A stretch of DNA of 64,000 nucleotides, from NCBI RefSeq assembly GCF_001591605.1, contig NZ_BCVF01000006.1, forward strand, positions 85,173 to 149,172, read 5' to 3'. Each line of letters starts with the position of its first letter. Positions within the stretch are counted from its first letter, which is position 1. This DNA is from Bacillus badius NBRC 15713 (lineage in GTDB: Bacteria > Bacillota > Bacilli > Bacillales > Domibacillaceae). This document shows, piece by piece, positions 46,434-57,259 of the stretch. The translations under genes and the position numbers were made by a program. The notes beneath the pieces are model-generated. The model was not told the DNA's origin and did not search any database. It saw only the letters and a program-made list of their open reading frames with translations.

Positions 46434-48020
46434 TTAATCCTCAGACAGCCAGGATCGGAGAAGTTTAGCAAACTCTTCAGGCTTTTCTTTCGCCATTTTC
46501 TCCAGCTGCTTTCTGCGGGCCGAACCTTCCGTCTCTATTTCATTAATATCAGCAAGCGGCTCAGCCGGCTCGATATCCTCTTCGAATTCCTCTTCTTCCT
46601 CTTGGCGTTTCGCACGTAAAATAAGGAAGACTAATACTCCAATAATGACAAGCATCACAGCACCGATCACATATACCCACCAAGGCACAAACGGCTGTTT
46701 TTCTTCAGCAAATGTCGCTTTTCCTTTAAATGGCTGGACAGAAACAGAAATTTTTTCTTCGAGATCTTGATCAGTCAATTCCTGATTATAGCCTTTATCG
46801 ATGGACGTACGGACGATTGTGCCAAGCATTTGCTGGATATCATCTACACGCTCTTGAGGCAGAGAATCGGCATTGTTTGCTTTCGGAGGCTCCACCATTA
46901 CCTGAATGCCTAAGTCTCGGATTTTATAAGGACTTTCTGTAATTTTTTTGCGTATGCGGTTCACTTCGTTATTGATTGTTTCTTCGGAGCGTTCATAGTC
47001 ACCCGAACCGCCTGCTCCTTCCATATAAGTGGAGCCTTGTGCATCAGCTGGATCTTCCCCTTGAGGAATGCCTCCCGCCGGTGCTCCGTCCCCTGTAAAA
47101 GTTTCAGTAATTCTCTGAGCGCTGATTTGGATACCAGCCATTTTTTCTTCATCTACAGGTGTAACTAAGTTTTCTTCCCTATTTTCTTGGGTAAAGTCAA
47201 TATCAGCTGTAACCGATGCGACAACCTTGTCTTGTCCCATCAGTGTACCGAGCATACTTTGCACTTGACGCTGGATATCCCGTTCGATCTTCTTTTTAAC
47301 TTCCATTTGCTGAACCATCTCATTGCCAAATACAGAGTCTCCGCTGTCCTGCTGGTCATAGTACTCAAAATTTTGATTCATAATGACAATATTCTCAGCC
47401 GGCAGATTCGGTACGCTTTTTGAAACAAGATGATAAAGCGCCTTGATTTGCTTTTGATCAAACTGATATCCCGGTTCGGTTTTCAGCACGACCGATGCAG
47501 ATGCTTTCTCTCCATCTTCTCTTACAAATACATCCTTTTCCGGAAGATTGACCATCACTTTCGCATCTTTTACTCCCTCGATGCCTGTAATTAAATGGGC
47601 AAGCTCGGTTTGCATAGCATCCAGCTTTAGAATGTTAAATTCATTGTCGGTCATGCCAAACCCGGCATTTTCACTAAAAAATCCGTAATCAATGCTGCCG
47701 GACTTCGGCAGCCCTTCTGCCGCTAAATCCACTTTCAGTGAATCGACGGTTTCCTCTGGGACTAATATTCCGGTCCCTCCCTCGGTAATTTCATACTTGA
47801 TGCCCCGGCCGTCCAAATTTTCTTTGATAGCCCCTATTTCTGTCGGAGCAAGCTCACTGTACAGCGGCACCATCTTTTCTCTTGTCATCAAAAGAACAAT
47901 CGTGCTAATCGCTATGACAAACAGCAAAAAGGCACCGATTCCGATCCACTTTTGCTTTTTTGTGCGGCTGTTCCAGTATTCTCTTATTCTTGTTAATTGT
48001 TGGCGTATCGTGTCATTCAT
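46434..48020 (-). CDS. fliF: flagellar MS-ring protein FliF
   Basis: FliF forms the MS ring in the membrane on which the flagellum is built. The 528-residue protein has an N-terminal membrane segment (about 24-45) and ring-building motifs such as YSELAPTEIGAIKENLDGRG and GIEGVKDAKVMVNLPEKD. An acidic/glycine-rich periplasmic loop lies near 310-350. A second membrane segment follows (WWVYVIGAVMLVIIGVLVFL), and the C-terminal FliG-binding tail is KPEEFAKLLRSWLSED. Confidence 0.97.
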   Translation of the reverse strand: MNDTIRQQLTRIREYWNSRTKKQKWIGIGAFLLFVIAISTIVLLMTREKMVPLYSELAPTEIGAIKENLDGRGIKYEITEGGTGILVPEETVDSLKVDLAAEGLPKSGSIDYGFFSENAGFGMTDNEFNILKLDAMQTELAHLITGIEGVKDAKVMVNLPEKDVFVREDGEKASASVVLKTEPGYQFDQKQIKALYHLVSKSVPNLPAENIVIMNQNFEYYDQQDSGDSVFGNEMVQQMEVKKKIERDIQRQVQSMLGTLMGQDKVVASVTADIDFTQENREENLVTPVDEEKMAGIQISAQRITETFTGDGAPAGGIPQGEDPADAQGSTYMEGAGGSGDYERSEETINNEVNRIRKKITESPYKIRDLGIQVMVEPPKANNADSLPQERVDDIQQMLGTIVRTSIDKGYNQELTDQDLEEKISVSVQPFKGKATFAEEKQPFVPWWVYVIGAVMLVIIGVLVFLILRAKRQEEEEEFEEDIEPAEPLADINEIETEGSARRKQLEKMAKEKPEEFAKLLRSWLSED

Positions 48021-48083
48021 TACAATCCCCCGGTTACGTCGCTTCTAATTCATAGGGTGTTTCCTTTTCGGTCTTTATTACCT

Positions 48084-48392
48084 TTACATTTGCATTCTCA
48101 TAATTTCCTGATAAGCTTCCACAGCCTTATTGCGTACCTCCATCGTCAATTGCATGGCTACACTTGCTTTTTGGCCGGCAATTAACACTTGATGAAGGTC
48201 GACATCTTCTCCTTTGACCAGCTTGCTTGTCAAAGTGTTGGACTGTGCTTCTGCCTGGCTCACTTGATTGATTGCATTTTTTAAAAAGTGGGCAAAATTT
48301 TGCTGAGCCTTATAAGGCGTGACATCAGGTGTCACTTCTGCTCTTTCTGCTTTTAAAAACGGTGTCACCCCTTGTACAGGTTGAATCGCCAT
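48084..48392 (-). CDS. fliE: flagellar hook-basal body protein FliE
   Basis: FliE joins the MS ring to the rod. The 102-residue protein shows the family pattern NFAHFLKNAINQVSQAEAQS and GEDVDLHQVLIAGQKASVAM, ending AVEAYQEIMRMQM. It lies between flgC and fliF. Confidence 0.95.
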   Translation of the reverse strand: MAIQPVQGVTPFLKAERAEVTPDVTPYKAQQNFAHFLKNAINQVSQAEAQSNTLTSKLVKGEDVDLHQVLIAGQKASVAMQLTMEVRNKAVEAYQEIMRMQM

Positions 48393-48406
48393 TTGTTCAT
48401 TCTCCT

Positions 48407-48865
48407 TTACTTACCGATCTCTAATGCTTTCATCATCATGGATTTAGACGCGTTAAATACGGTGACATTTGCTTCATATGAGCGGGTAGCGGACATTAAA
48501 TCAACCATTTCCCGCAGCGGATCAACATTTGGCATTTGCACGTATCCTTCTCCATTGGCATCGGGATGGGTCGGATCATACATCATTTTAAAAGGGGTCA
48601 AATCATCTTCTGCGATTTTTGTCACTTTGACCCCATTCCCTGTCCCGCCGCTCTGCTGGCCCATTGCCTTGTTTAAATAAGAGGCGAAACCGCCTTGCTT
48701 AGGCTGAAGAACGACAGCTTTCCTTCGATATGGCTGCCACTCTCCATTCACTTGGCGTGCGCGGGTGGAATCCATATTGGCCATATTGGAGGAGACGACA
48801 TCCATGCGCAAACGCTGCGCCGTTAAGGCGGATGAAGTTGTATTCATGCTATGAAATATAGTCAA
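48407..48865 (-). CDS. flgC: flagellar proximal rod protein FlgC
   Basis: FlgC is a rod subunit. The 152-residue protein starts MTIFHSMNTTSSALTAQRLR, includes DVVSSNMANMDSTRARQVNG, and ends with the rod/hook C-terminal helix pattern LMSATRSYEANVTVFNASKS. The start is a TTG with GGGGGAAG upstream; the Thr-x-Phe-His-Ser N-terminus matches the B. subtilis protein, so the later ATG is not preferred. It follows flgB by two bases. Confidence 0.95.
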   Translation of the reverse strand: MTIFHSMNTTSSALTAQRLRMDVVSSNMANMDSTRARQVNGEWQPYRRKAVVLQPKQGGFASYLNKAMGQQSGGTGNGVKVTKIAEDDLTPFKMMYDPTHPDANGEGYVQMPNVDPLREMVDLMSATRSYEANVTVFNASKSMMMKALEIGK

Positions 48866-48867
48866 TG

Positions 48868-49260
48868 TTATCTTCCCCCTTTGATGACATTTGTTAGAGA
48901 ATTAAACTTGCTGCCCATCCTATCAACAAGCGCATTGTAATAAATTTGATTTGTTGCCAAGTCCGACATTTCTTTGTCCACGTCCACACTGTTACCGTTT
49001 TGATTAAAGGAGAGGTTTCGATTCGTCACAACAGCAGGATGATTTCGGCTGGATTGAAAAGAAAAGTGACGGGAGTCTGTGCGGTAAGCAGCCAATTGAT
49101 CAGCCAATGTTTCGTCGAACATTTTTTTAAAACTGACCTCTTTGGACTTATAGTTGGGCGTATCGGCATTCGCGATATTGTTAGCTACTACTTTTTGCTT
49201 TAGTGCAGAGTAATCTAACCCTTTTTCAATCGCACTAAATGAACCTGAAAAAAGCTTCAT
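48868..49260 (-). CDS. flgB: flagellar proximal rod protein FlgB
   Basis: FlgB is the first rod subunit and the first gene of the fla/che operon here. The 130-residue protein has LKQKVVANNIANADTPNYKS, the rod-protein signature, and the C-terminal ATNQIYYNALVDRMGSKFNS. The operon promoter region lies in the 390 bases upstream. Confidence 0.96.
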   Translation of the reverse strand: MKLFSGSFSAIEKGLDYSALKQKVVANNIANADTPNYKSKEVSFKKMFDETLADQLAAYRTDSRHFSFQSSRNHPAVVTNRNLSFNQNGNSVDVDKEMSDLATNQIYYNALVDRMGSKFNSLTNVIKGGR

Positions 49261-49295
49261 GAATCACCACTCCGTCTAACGTGTTAATAATAGTT

Positions 49296-49314
49296 GCTCG
49301 AACAAGCATCGAGC
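49296..49314 (-). other. hairpin in the fla/che operon leader
   Basis: GCTCGA pairs with TCGAGC across a 7-base loop about 45 bases before flgB, downstream of the likely operon promoter. It is not followed by a T-run. It may affect leader stability; no function is established. Confidence 0.35.
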
Positions 49315-49398
49315 CAAACATTTTTTCCCTTTTTTTCCTTCAATTTAAAAACAAAGGTTTTTTTACTATTTATGTTTATTTTCAATCTTACGCTTGAA

Positions 49399-49407
49399 AC
49401 TATAACA
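49399..49407 (-). promoter_or_regulatory. extended -10 promoter candidate for the fla/che operon
   Basis: The minus strand has TGTTATAGT, an extended -10 (TG, one base, TATAGT), about 140 bases upstream of flgB. No good -35 lies 17 bases before it. The region 49261-49604 is AT-rich, without a gene, and contains other weak promoter-like sites; this is the best one I see. Confidence 0.45.
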
Positions 49408-49604
49408 CAAATCTTGTTTAATTTTGACGCATCTTTACAAATTCAATAAAAATACAATAAAAGATTAACAAAGATGACAAATATAGTCTTATTTACTCAT
49501 ATATTGCGATAATTAGCAATCACTAACACACATTTAATCACAAATTCCCAAAAGGAACAAATGACAAAATTCCCATTTTCCTGATGTTCATGAAAAAATA
49601 ACAT

Positions 49605-49637
49605 AAAAAATCGCCTGTCGAAAACAGGCGATTTTTT
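49605..49637 (-). terminator. strong terminator after codY
   Basis: A 14-bp perfect stem (AAAAAATCGCCTGT with its complement) has a 5-base loop and A/T runs on both sides, so it can act in either direction. It closes the xerC-hslVU-codY operon and insulates fla/che. Confidence 0.92.
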
Positions 49638-49650
49638 ATTAATTATTAAA

Positions 49651-50430
49651 TTAGTTTGATTTTAATTTTTCCAATTCCATCAAGAATTTATCGTTTAATA
49701 CTTTTATATACGTACCCTTCATCCCTAATGAACGGGATTCAATGACACCAGCACTTTCAAGCTTGCGCAGGGCATTAACAATAACAGAACGAGTAATGCC
49801 TACACGGTCAGCAATTTTTGAAGCAACTAGCAATCCTTCTTTGCCATCCAGCTCTTCAAAAATGTGTTCAATGGCTTCTAATTCACTGTAAGAAAGAGAG
49901 CTGATCGCCATTTGCACGACCGCTTTGCTTCTTGCCTCTTCTTCAATCTCCTCTGCTTTTTCGCGAAGGATTTCCATCCCAACAACAGTAGCGCCGTATT
50001 CAGCAAGAATGAGATCTTCATCATGGAACTTTTCTTCTAAACGGGCCAGAACAAGCGTACCAAGGCGCTCTCCCGCTCCTTTAATCGGCACAATCGTTGT
50101 ATGGCCGTTTTTAAATAGCTCTTTATTTTCCACAGGAAAAGCTGTGTACTCACTGTCAACACCGAGATTGGAAGATGTCTCTTCTAAATTAAATAGGTTT
50201 TTTGTATACTCCTCAGGAAACTGGCGTTCTGCGAGCATTTTTTTCATCCGCTCGTTTTCAATTTGCTGATTAACACCGAAGCCGAGCAATTTTCCGCGGC
50301 GGCTGACAACATATACATTTGCCTCAATTAAGTCTGACAGAGATTCTGCCATTTCTTTGAAGTTGACATGCTTGCCTGCTGCATCCTGCAGCAACTTGTT
50401 AATTTTTCTTGTTTTTTCTAGCAAATTCAT
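49651..50430 (-). CDS. codY: global transcriptional regulator CodY
   Basis: CodY represses nutrient-starvation genes in response to branched-chain amino acids and GTP; in B. subtilis its targets include the fla/che operon that follows. The 259-residue protein has the N-terminal GAF domain (about 1-155) and the C-terminal winged helix-turn-helix [20 protein letters not shown] (about 203-222), followed by the wing segment [26 protein letters not shown] precedes the ATG. It is the last gene of its operon. Confidence 0.98.
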   Translation of the reverse strand: MNLLEKTRKINKLLQDAAGKHVNFKEMAESLSDLIEANVYVVSRRGKLLGFGVNQQIENERMKKMLAERQFPEEYTKNLFNLEETSSNLGVDSEYTAFPVENKELFKNGHTTIVPIKGAGERLGTLVLARLEEKFHDEDLILAEYGATVVGMEILREKAEEIEEEARSKAVVQMAISSLSYSELEAIEHIFEELDGKEGLLVASKIADRVGITRSVIVNALRKLESAGVIESRSLGMKGTYIKVLNDKFLMELEKLKSN

Positions 50431-50546
50431 AATTAAATCCTCCTACAATGACTGGTCTGTCTATTACCGATCAATGCAATATTTTTTATAATTTATAATT
50501 GTTTGTTTACTTTCCTTTGTACCCTGTTGCCTGTTTGACCCAAACT

Positions 50547-51956
50547 CTATAGGATAAACTGGCTCACATCTTTGTCACGAGAAATAGCTTCTAACTTTTC
50601 ATTGACATATTGCGGAGTAATCATGATTTTCTCCATGGTAATATCAGGAGCCTCAAATGACAAGTCTTCAAGTAATTTTTCCATGATGGTATGAAGACGG
50701 CGTGCACCGATATTATCCGTGCTCTGGTTCACCTCAAAGGCAATTTCTGCTATTCTTTTAATAGCATCGTCAGAAAATTCAATTTCTATACCTTCTGTTT
50801 CTAATAAAGCTACGTATTGTTTAATTAAAGCGTTATCCGGCTCGACCAAAATGCGGACAAAGTCTTCGACTGAAAGCTTTCCAAGCTCTACGCGAATCGG
50901 AAAACGTCCCTGCAGTTCTGGAATAAGATCAGACGGCTTAGACATGTGAAAAGCACCGGCAGCAATAAATAGAACATGATCTGTCTTTATTGAGCCGTAT
51001 TTTGTAACGACCGTGGAGCCTTCCACAATCGGCAAAATATCACGCTGAACACCTTCTCTCGATACACTGGCAGACGAAGAAGCCGCGCCTTTAGCTGCGA
51101 TCTTATCAATTTCATCAATAAAAATAATGCCGGTTTGCTCAGCCCGTCTGACTGCTTCTTGTGTGACGTCGTCCATATCGATCAGCTTTTGTGCTTCCTC
51201 ATTGGTCAACACTTCGCGCGCTTCCCGGACAGACAGCTTTCTCTTTTTCTTTTTCTTTGGCAGCAGTCCGCCCAAGGCATCCTGCATGTTCATGCCCATT
51301 TGTTCCATGCCGGAGCCTTGGAACATATCAAACATGGAAGGCGGCTGTTCCTCGACTTCGATAGTTACAATTTCCTCTTCCATATCGCCTCGAGCCAGCC
51401 GATCTGCAACGAGCTTCCGCTGCTCACGGATCGACGCCTCTTCATGGGCTTCTTCTGAACTGCCTTGCTCTTGTCCGTTGCCGCCAAATAACATCTCAAA
51501 TGGGTTTTTCATGTTGTTTGCTTTTTTCTTGGACGGAACAAGCAGTTCAACAAGCCGGCGGTTCGCCGCTTCTCTGGCCGGCTCCTGTACCGATTGAATT
51601 CTTTCTTCTTTGACAATTCTTACTGAAGTTTCTGCAAGGTCGCGTACCATGGATTCTACATCACGGCCCACGTAACCGACTTCCGTGAATTTCGTCGCCT
51701 CCACTTTTATAAAAGGAGCACCCGAAAGCTTTGCGACACGGCGGGCAATTTCTGTTTTCCCTACCCCTGTCGGTCCGATCATCAATATATTTTTAGGAAT
51801 GACTTCGTCTCGAATTTGTTCACTCAGCAAACTGCGGCGGTAACGATTGCGCAAAGCTACCGCTACGGCTTTCTTAGCCTCTTTCTGGCCAACAATGTAC
51901 TGATCGAGCCGCTCCACAATTTGTCTAGGCGTCAGTTGCAATGATTTTCTATCCAA
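50547..51956 (-). CDS. hslU: HslU (ClpY) ATPase subunit of the HslVU protease
   Basis: HslU unfolds substrates for HslV. The 469-residue AAA+ protein has [20 protein letters not shown], Walker [17 protein letters not shown], and Walker [11 protein letters not shown] charged I-domain (about 140-260, with a KKKKKRK run) and a sensor/arginine region ending [15 protein letters not shown] complete it. The start is taken as TTG at 51956, seven bases after AGGAG; the frame is open upstream but overlaps hslV. Confidence 0.97.
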   Translation of the reverse strand: MDRKSLQLTPRQIVERLDQYIVGQKEAKKAVAVALRNRYRRSLLSEQIRDEVIPKNILMIGPTGVGKTEIARRVAKLSGAPFIKVEATKFTEVGYVGRDVESMVRDLAETSVRIVKEERIQSVQEPAREAANRRLVELLVPSKKKANNMKNPFEMLFGGNGQEQGSSEEAHEEASIREQRKLVADRLARGDMEEEIVTIEVEEQPPSMFDMFQGSGMEQMGMNMQDALGGLLPKKKKKRKLSVREAREVLTNEEAQKLIDMDDVTQEAVRRAEQTGIIFIDEIDKIAAKGAASSSASVSREGVQRDILPIVEGSTVVTKYGSIKTDHVLFIAAGAFHMSKPSDLIPELQGRFPIRVELGKLSVEDFVRILVEPDNALIKQYVALLETEGIEIEFSDDAIKRIAEIAFEVNQSTDNIGARRLHTIMEKLLEDLSFEAPDITMEKIMITPQYVNEKLEAISRDKDVSQFIL

Positions 51957-51969
51957 ACTCTTCACTCCT

Positions 51970-52515
51970 TTATTCGAGTTCTTCCACGATAATCTGATCA
52001 TTCGTATAAACACAAATATCTCCGGCAATTTCCAAGGCCGCTTTCGCGATCTCTTTGGCGGTTAAATGGTCACCGGAATAGATTTTCAATGCGCGCCCGG
52101 CAGCCAAAGCAAAATTGCCGCCAGAGCCGATAGCCAAAAGCCCATCATCCGGTTCAATCACCTCTCCTGTTCCGGAGATCAACAAAATGTTCGAATGATC
52201 CATGACAATCAGCATTGCTTCCAAACGGCGCAGGACTTTATCGGAACGCCACTCTTTAGCCAGCTCCACTGCTGCCCGCTGCAGATTGCCATTATACTCT
52301 TCCAGCCTATGCTCAAACAGTTCAAACAACGTGAACGCATCGGCTACAGATCCGGCAAAGCCGGCCAGTACCTTTCCGTTAAATAACTTTCGGACTTTTC
52401 TCGCTGTATGTTTCATGACGACAGCATTGCCAAAGGTCACCTGTCCGTCTCCAGACATGGCACATTTGCCTTTGTGCTGGACAGCAAAGATGGTAGTAGC
52501 ATGAAACTGATCCAT
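51970..52515 (-). CDS. hslV: HslV (ClpQ) peptidase subunit of the HslVU protease
   Basis: HslV is the proteasome-like chamber of HslVU. The 181-residue protein starts [16 protein letters not shown], then has [20 protein letters not shown] and [14 protein letters not shown]. The catalytic nucleophile in the E. coli enzyme is the threonine of TTI, which aligns with Thr7 here, implying removal of a short propeptide. The B. subtilis homologue has been reported to use an N-terminal serine; here residue 2 is aspartate. It lies between xerC and hslU. Confidence 0.97.
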   Translation of the reverse strand: MDQFHATTIFAVQHKGKCAMSGDGQVTFGNAVVMKHTARKVRKLFNGKVLAGFAGSVADAFTLFELFEHRLEEYNGNLQRAAVELAKEWRSDKVLRRLEAMLIVMDHSNILLISGTGEVIEPDDGLLAIGSGGNFALAAGRALKIYSGDHLTAKEIAKAALEIAGDICVYTNDQIIVEELE

Positions 52516-52537
52516 AAATTCTGATTCCTCCTTTTAC

Positions 52538-53440
52538 TTACGCACGGGGATGATGAGTTAAATATGTTTTTCTTAAATGCTCTTTCGTCACATGAGTATA
52601 CACTTGCGTAGAAGAAAGATGCTCATGACCCAGCAGCTCCTGAACCGTCCGCAAATCAGCTCCATGATTTAGCAAGTGAGTGGCAAATGTGTGCCTCAGC
52701 ATATGCGGGTGAATTTTTCTCGTTAAGGAAGCTTTCTTTATCAGCCCACCCAGGATATGACGGATGCCTCTTGCGGTCAGCGGTTTGCCATGATGGTTTA
52801 CAAACAAAAAAGAGTGGTCATCTCCAGACTTCATCAAGTGCTTTCTCGCGGTTGCTATGTATCTCTCTATGGCTTCATGAGCAAAGCTGCCAAACGGCAC
52901 ATACCTCTCTTTATTCCCTTTCCCTTTAACAAGTAACACGGAAAAATCAAAATCAATATGCTTCATTTCAATTCCTGTACATTCACTCACGCGGATGCCT
53001 GTTGCATACAGCAATTCCAGAATCGCCCGGTTGCGGATTTCCAGGGGCCCCTCTCCTGCACACACAGCAAAAAGCTCTTCCATCTCTTCTTCGTAAAAAA
53101 AGGAGGGGAGCTTATTTGCCCCTTTTGACTGCTGAACGAGCGCAAAAGGATTTTCCGTTATAACTTTTTCTCTGGATAAAAAACGAAAAAAACTGCGCAA
53201 GCTAGAGATTCTTCTAGCGATCGTTGAACGGGACAGTTGTTTTTCGTGCAGCGTTGTTAAATACAGCCGTGCATCTAAGTATTCTACGTCCTTCAAGTCC
53301 TCAATGCTTTGCTCATTAGTGAACTTAAAGAATTCTTCAATATCGTAGCGATAAAATTGTATCGTATAATCTGAATAATGCTTTTCCACCCGCAGGAATT
53401 CAATGAAAGATTGTAAATACTTATTAAAAGGTTCAGACAT
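52538..53440 (-). CDS. xerC: tyrosine recombinase XerC (CodV)
   Basis: XerC resolves chromosome dimers at dif together with XerD. The 300-residue protein has an N-terminal SAM-like DNA-binding domain and the C-terminal catalytic domain. That domain has arginine in LLYATGIRVSECTGI, KGKGNKERYVP with the lysine, HMLRHTFATHLL (His-x2-Arg), GHEHLSSTQVYTHV with the tyrosine nucleophile. As in B. subtilis, where it is codV, it leads the operon xerC-hslV-hslU-codY. Confidence 0.96.
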   Translation of the reverse strand: MSEPFNKYLQSFIEFLRVEKHYSDYTIQFYRYDIEEFFKFTNEQSIEDLKDVEYLDARLYLTTLHEKQLSRSTIARRISSLRSFFRFLSREKVITENPFALVQQSKGANKLPSFFYEEEMEELFAVCAGEGPLEIRNRAILELLYATGIRVSECTGIEMKHIDFDFSVLLVKGKGNKERYVPFGSFAHEAIERYIATARKHLMKSGDDHSFLFVNHHGKPLTARGIRHILGGLIKKASLTRKIHPHMLRHTFATHLLNHGADLRTVQELLGHEHLSSTQVYTHVTKEHLRKTYLTHHPRA

Positions 53441-53465
53441 TTACGCACCCCCCTAGGGCTACTAA

Positions 53466-53494
53466 ATAGTATCACACTCACGCAGCCCTTGCAA
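53466..53494 (-). promoter_or_regulatory. xerC: sigma-A promoter for xerC-hslV-hslU-codY
   Basis: The minus strand shows TTGCAA, a 17-base spacer and TACTAT, just after the trmFO stop codon and about 30 bases before the xerC start. No terminator separates trmFO from this promoter, so readthrough is also likely. Confidence 0.65.
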
Positions 53495-53500
53495 GAAAGT

Positions 53501-54805
53501 TTACAAATTTTTCACAAAAGTCCGAATTGTTTCCAATGCCCGTTGTGCATGGGCCTCGTATCTTTCTTTTTTATTCCTTATCTTAACCGGGAGATCTGGA
53601 AACAAACCAAAATTCGCATTCATTGGCTGAAAATTCTTTTCACTGGCGGAAGTAATATAATGAGCCATGCTGCCGATCGCTGTCTCTGCCGGTACCTGAA
53701 CCGGCTCTTTTCCTAAAGCCAGGCGCGCCGCATTTAAGCCGGCAATTAAACCGCTCGCTGCAGACTCGACATAGCCTTCTACCCCTGTCATCTGGCCGGC
53801 AAAGAATACATTGCTGCGTTCCTTGAACTGGTAAGTCGGCTTTAACACCTTTGGAGAATTAATAAATGTGTTGCGATGCATGACACCATACCGGACAATC
53901 TCTGCCTGTTCAAGACCCGGGATCAGCTGGAGCACTTCCTTTTGCGGTCCCCATTTTAAGTGAGTCTGAAAACCGACAAGGTTGTAAAGCGTCCCAGCAG
54001 CATCATCCTGCCGCAGCTGCACGACCGCATAGGGTCTCTTTCCTGTTTTGGGATCTTCCAACCCAACCGGCTTCATCGGGCCAAACAACAAGGTTTTCTT
54101 TCCGCGCTTCGCCAGCACTTCAACCGGCATACAGCCCTCAAAGAAAATTTCCTTTTCAAACTCTTTCAAAGGAACTGTTTCAGCTGAAATCAGCGCTTCA
54201 TAAAATTTGTCAAATTCTTCCTCGGTCATTGGACAATTTAAATACGCGGCTTCGCCTTTATCATAACGGGATTTTAAATACGCCTTATTCATATCTATGC
54301 TGTCTTTTTCAATAATAGGAGCAGCAGCATCATAAAAGTATAAATAGTCCTCGCCCGTTAACTCTTTTAGCTGCTGGGATAACGATTCGCTTGTCAGCGG
54401 ACCGGTAGCAATGACGGTAATCCCTTCTGGAATGTCCGTTACCTCTTCATTGAATACGGTGATATTTGGATGATTTTTCACCCGCTCAGTTACCTGGCCG
54501 GCAAATTCATGACGGTCAACTGCCAGGGCGCCTCCTGCCGGAACAGAACAATGATCAGCGGCAGAAATAATAACAGAGTTTAAGGCTCTCATTTCTTCTT
54601 TCAGCACACCGACTGCATTCGTAAGCCCGTTGGCCCGCAATGAATTGCTGCAGACAAGTTCAGCAAATTTGTCTGTATGGTGAGCCGGTGTTTGCTTGAC
54701 CGGCCGCATCTCAAATAGATGTACCTTTACGCCTTGTTCAGCGATTTGAAAAGCGGCTTCGCTTCCAGCTAATCCTGCTCCGATCACATTAACAACTGGT
54801 TCCAT
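53501..54805 (-). CDS. trmFO: tRNA (uracil-54-C5)-methyltransferase TrmFO
   Basis: TrmFO makes ribothymidine-54 in tRNA using methylenetetrahydrofolate and FAD, the Gram-positive alternative to TrmA. The 434-residue protein starts with the FAD-binding [19 protein letters not shown], then [33 protein letters not shown] and [20 protein letters not shown] precedes the ATG. It lies between topA and xerC as in B. subtilis, where it was named gid. Confidence 0.97.
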   Translation of the reverse strand: MEPVVNVIGAGLAGSEAAFQIAEQGVKVHLFEMRPVKQTPAHHTDKFAELVCSNSLRANGLTNAVGVLKEEMRALNSVIISAADHCSVPAGGALAVDRHEFAGQVTERVKNHPNITVFNEEVTDIPEGITVIATGPLTSESLSQQLKELTGEDYLYFYDAAAPIIEKDSIDMNKAYLKSRYDKGEAAYLNCPMTEEEFDKFYEALISAETVPLKEFEKEIFFEGCMPVEVLAKRGKKTLLFGPMKPVGLEDPKTGKRPYAVVQLRQDDAAGTLYNLVGFQTHLKWGPQKEVLQLIPGLEQAEIVRYGVMHRNTFINSPKVLKPTYQFKERSNVFFAGQMTGVEGYVESAASGLIAGLNAARLALGKEPVQVPAETAIGSMAHYITSASEKNFQPMNANFGLFPDLPVKIRNKKERYEAHAQRALETIRTFVKNL

Positions 54806-54911
54806 TGTTTTCTAGCCTCCTGAATAAATAATGGTACGTACATCTATGTCCCTACAGCATTGTACAACAGACGTTCCCATAAAAAAAGTATTATGTATGA
54901 AAACAAGTAAA

Positions 54912-54934
54912 AAAGCGGGAATCTCCCGCTTTTA
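54912..54934 (-). terminator. terminator overlapping the topA stop
   Basis: A 10-bp stem AAAAGCGGGA with TCCCGCTTTT, 3-base loop and T-rich tail on the minus strand includes the topA stop codon. It should end topA transcripts before trmFO. Confidence 0.85.
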
Positions 54935-57010
54935 TACTTGTGTCTCTTCTTTGTAATCGCATCCTGTACATTGAATTTGCACGCCTTTTTTCAATTTCTT
55001 TTCAACGAGCATCTGTTCACATTTTGGACACTTTCGTTCAATTGGTTTATCCCAAGATAAAAAGTCACATTCCGGAAAGCGGTCACATCCATAAAAAATC
55101 CGCCGTTTCTTACTTTTTCTTTCTATTATATTTCCTTCGTTGCATCTTGGGCATTTCACGCCGATTTCTTTTACAATCGCTTTTGTATTGCGGCAATCAG
55201 GGAAATTGCTGCAAGCCATAAATTTTCCGTAGCGACCCATTTTAAAGACCATTGGGCTGCCGCAGTTTTCGCAATCTTCCCCGGCCGGCTCATCTTTAAT
55301 CTCCACTTTCTCCATTTCTTCTTCTGCCTTGACTAAATGCTGCTCAAAACCGCGATAAAATTCGTCGATGACTTCTGCCCATTCTACTTGTCCATCCTCA
55401 ACATGGTCCAAATCCTTTTCCATTTTTGCCGTGAATTCCACGTCGATAATATCCGAGAAAAATTCCTTCATCAGTTCATGGACAATCTCGCCTAATTCGG
55501 TCGGCACAAATCTTTTATTGTCAAGAGACACATAGCCGCGCTTTTGAATCGTATCAAGCGTAGGAGCGAAGGTAGATGGCCTGCCAATTCCAAGTTCTTC
55601 TAAAGTTTTCACCAACCGGGCTTCCGTATAGCGGGGCGGCGGCTGTGTAAAATGCTGTTTCGGCTCTATATTTTCAGAAATAGCCGTATCGCCTTTTTCG
55701 AGGTTAGGCAGCTGCTTCTCTTTTTCCTCTTGGCCGTCATCAGATCCTTCTATATATACTTTCATAAATCCCTGGAATTTTACCTTTGAACCAGTGGCCC
55801 GGAAGGTAATGTCACCGTTTACAAGGTCAGCGCTGACTGTATCAATGACAGCTGATGACATTTGGCTGGCAAGGAAGCGTTCCCATATTAATTTGTATAG
55901 CCGCAGCTGGTCGCGGGACAGAAACTCCTTCAGCATGCCTGGCTCTTTCAGCACACTCGTCGGCCGAATGGCTTCATGCGCATCTTGTGCCTTGGATGAT
56001 TTTTTTTCTTTTTTTGCTTCTGTTGCTTTTGTATATTCTTTGCCATGTGTTGATTCAATAAACTCACGGGCTTCTTTTTGGGCAATTTCGGATATTCTTG
56101 TAGAATCCGTTCTCATGTAAGTAATGAGACCGACTGTTCCTTCTTTGCCTAAGTCGATTCCCTCGTATAATTGCTGAGCCAGCATCATCGTTTTCTTTGC
56201 CCGGAAGTTCAGTTTGCGGGCCGCTTCCTGCTGCAAGGAAGAGGTTGTAAACGGAGGCGCAGGGTTTCTTTTGCGTTCTTTTTTAGTCACACTTGCAATC
56301 TCAAAGCTGTTGCCTTTGATAGCGGCAAGCGTTGCTTTTACTTCTTCTTCTGACTTCAGTGCCGTTTTCTTTCCATTTTTTCCATAGAAAGAAGCAGAAA
56401 ATGAAGTAGCTCCTTTTGAAAACTGGGCTTCAATCGTCCAGTATTCTTCTGGCTTGAAGAGGCTGATTTCTTTCTCGCGGTCAATAATCAGCCGCAGGGC
56501 AACCGATTGAACCCGTCCTGCACTCAATCCTTTTTTCACTTTCTTCCAAAGAAGCGGACTAATGTTATAACCGACTAGTCTGTCAAGAATGCGGCGCGCC
56601 TGTTGGGCATCCACAAGGTTCATATTAATGGGCCGCGGATGTTTAAACGATTCTTTAATCGCATCTTTTGTAATTTCATTAAACACTACACGGCAGTCTG
56701 ATGAGGTATCTAAGTCCAGACTGTGGGCCAAATGCCAGGCAATGGCTTCCCCTTCTCTGTCGGGGTCAGCTGCCAAGTAAATTTTTTTCGCCTTTTTAGC
56801 AGCCGTTTTCAACTCTTTCAGCACCGGCCCTTTTCCGCGGATCGTAATGTATTTCGGCTCATAGCTATTTTCTATATCCACACCCATCTGACTTTTAGGC
56901 AGATCGCGCACATGGCCCATGGATGCTTTCACTTTATATTTTTTCCCCAAATAACGTTCAATAGTTTTCGCTTTTGCAGGGGACTCGACTATTACTAAGT
57001 ACTCTGACAT
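54932..57010 (-). CDS. topA: DNA topoisomerase I
   Basis: TopA relaxes negative supercoils by single-strand passage. The 692-residue protein starts with the Toprim domain ([20 protein letters not shown], and [16 protein letters not shown] with the acidic metal triad). It has the catalytic tyrosine in [14 protein letters not shown] and three C-terminal zinc ribbons: CENCG to CRNTK, CPRCN to CDFL, and CPKCE to CTGC. A strong promoter lies directly upstream. Confidence 0.98.
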   Translation of the reverse strand: MSEYLVIVESPAKAKTIERYLGKKYKVKASMGHVRDLPKSQMGVDIENSYEPKYITIRGKGPVLKELKTAAKKAKKIYLAADPDREGEAIAWHLAHSLDLDTSSDCRVVFNEITKDAIKESFKHPRPINMNLVDAQQARRILDRLVGYNISPLLWKKVKKGLSAGRVQSVALRLIIDREKEISLFKPEEYWTIEAQFSKGATSFSASFYGKNGKKTALKSEEEVKATLAAIKGNSFEIASVTKKERKRNPAPPFTTSSLQQEAARKLNFRAKKTMMLAQQLYEGIDLGKEGTVGLITYMRTDSTRISEIAQKEAREFIESTHGKEYTKATEAKKEKKSSKAQDAHEAIRPTSVLKEPGMLKEFLSRDQLRLYKLIWERFLASQMSSAVIDTVSADLVNGDITFRATGSKVKFQGFMKVYIEGSDDGQEEKEKQLPNLEKGDTAISENIEPKQHFTQPPPRYTEARLVKTLEELGIGRPSTFAPTLDTIQKRGYVSLDNKRFVPTELGEIVHELMKEFFSDIIDVEFTAKMEKDLDHVEDGQVEWAEVIDEFYRGFEQHLVKAEEEMEKVEIKDEPAGEDCENCGSPMVFKMGRYGKFMACSNFPDCRNTKAIVKEIGVKCPRCNEGNIIERKSKKRRIFYGCDRFPECDFLSWDKPIERKCPKCEQMLVEKKLKKGVQIQCTGCDYKEETQV

Positions 57011-57056
57011 TCATAAACCTCCCCCTAGAGGTGAAAATAAATAGATGTAACACACA

Positions 57057-57085
57057 TTATTAGCCGTATTGATGATAATTGTCAA
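57057..57085 (-). promoter_or_regulatory. topA: sigma-A promoter for topA
   Basis: A consensus TTGACA, 17-base spacer and TAATAA lie about 50 bases before topA, the closest match to consensus I see in the window. A second weaker pair (TTGCTT, 17 bases, TAAATT) lies about 100 bases further upstream. The rest of the 249-base dprA-topA spacer is AT-rich with no gene. Confidence 0.75.
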
Positions 57086-57259
57086 TCAATTGCCTTTTAA
57101 TTATGTTTTTCTATTTGTTTTTTCTCTATTCGCTCATATATTTTTTTGCCTCTTTTAAATCATTGATTCTTTTGCAAAATTTAATACAGTTTGCGAATAA
57201 AAGCAACCTTTTTTTATAAAAGAAGGAAAAAACAATGATTATTTCTTGAAATTCCGCCT

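Noticed and set aside
49500..49580. AATTTT/AAAATT-rich stretches upstream of flgB that recall the CodY box
   Set aside because: CodY repression of fla/che is known in B. subtilis, but no stretch here matches the 15-base palindrome well enough to call a site by eye in such AT-rich DNA.
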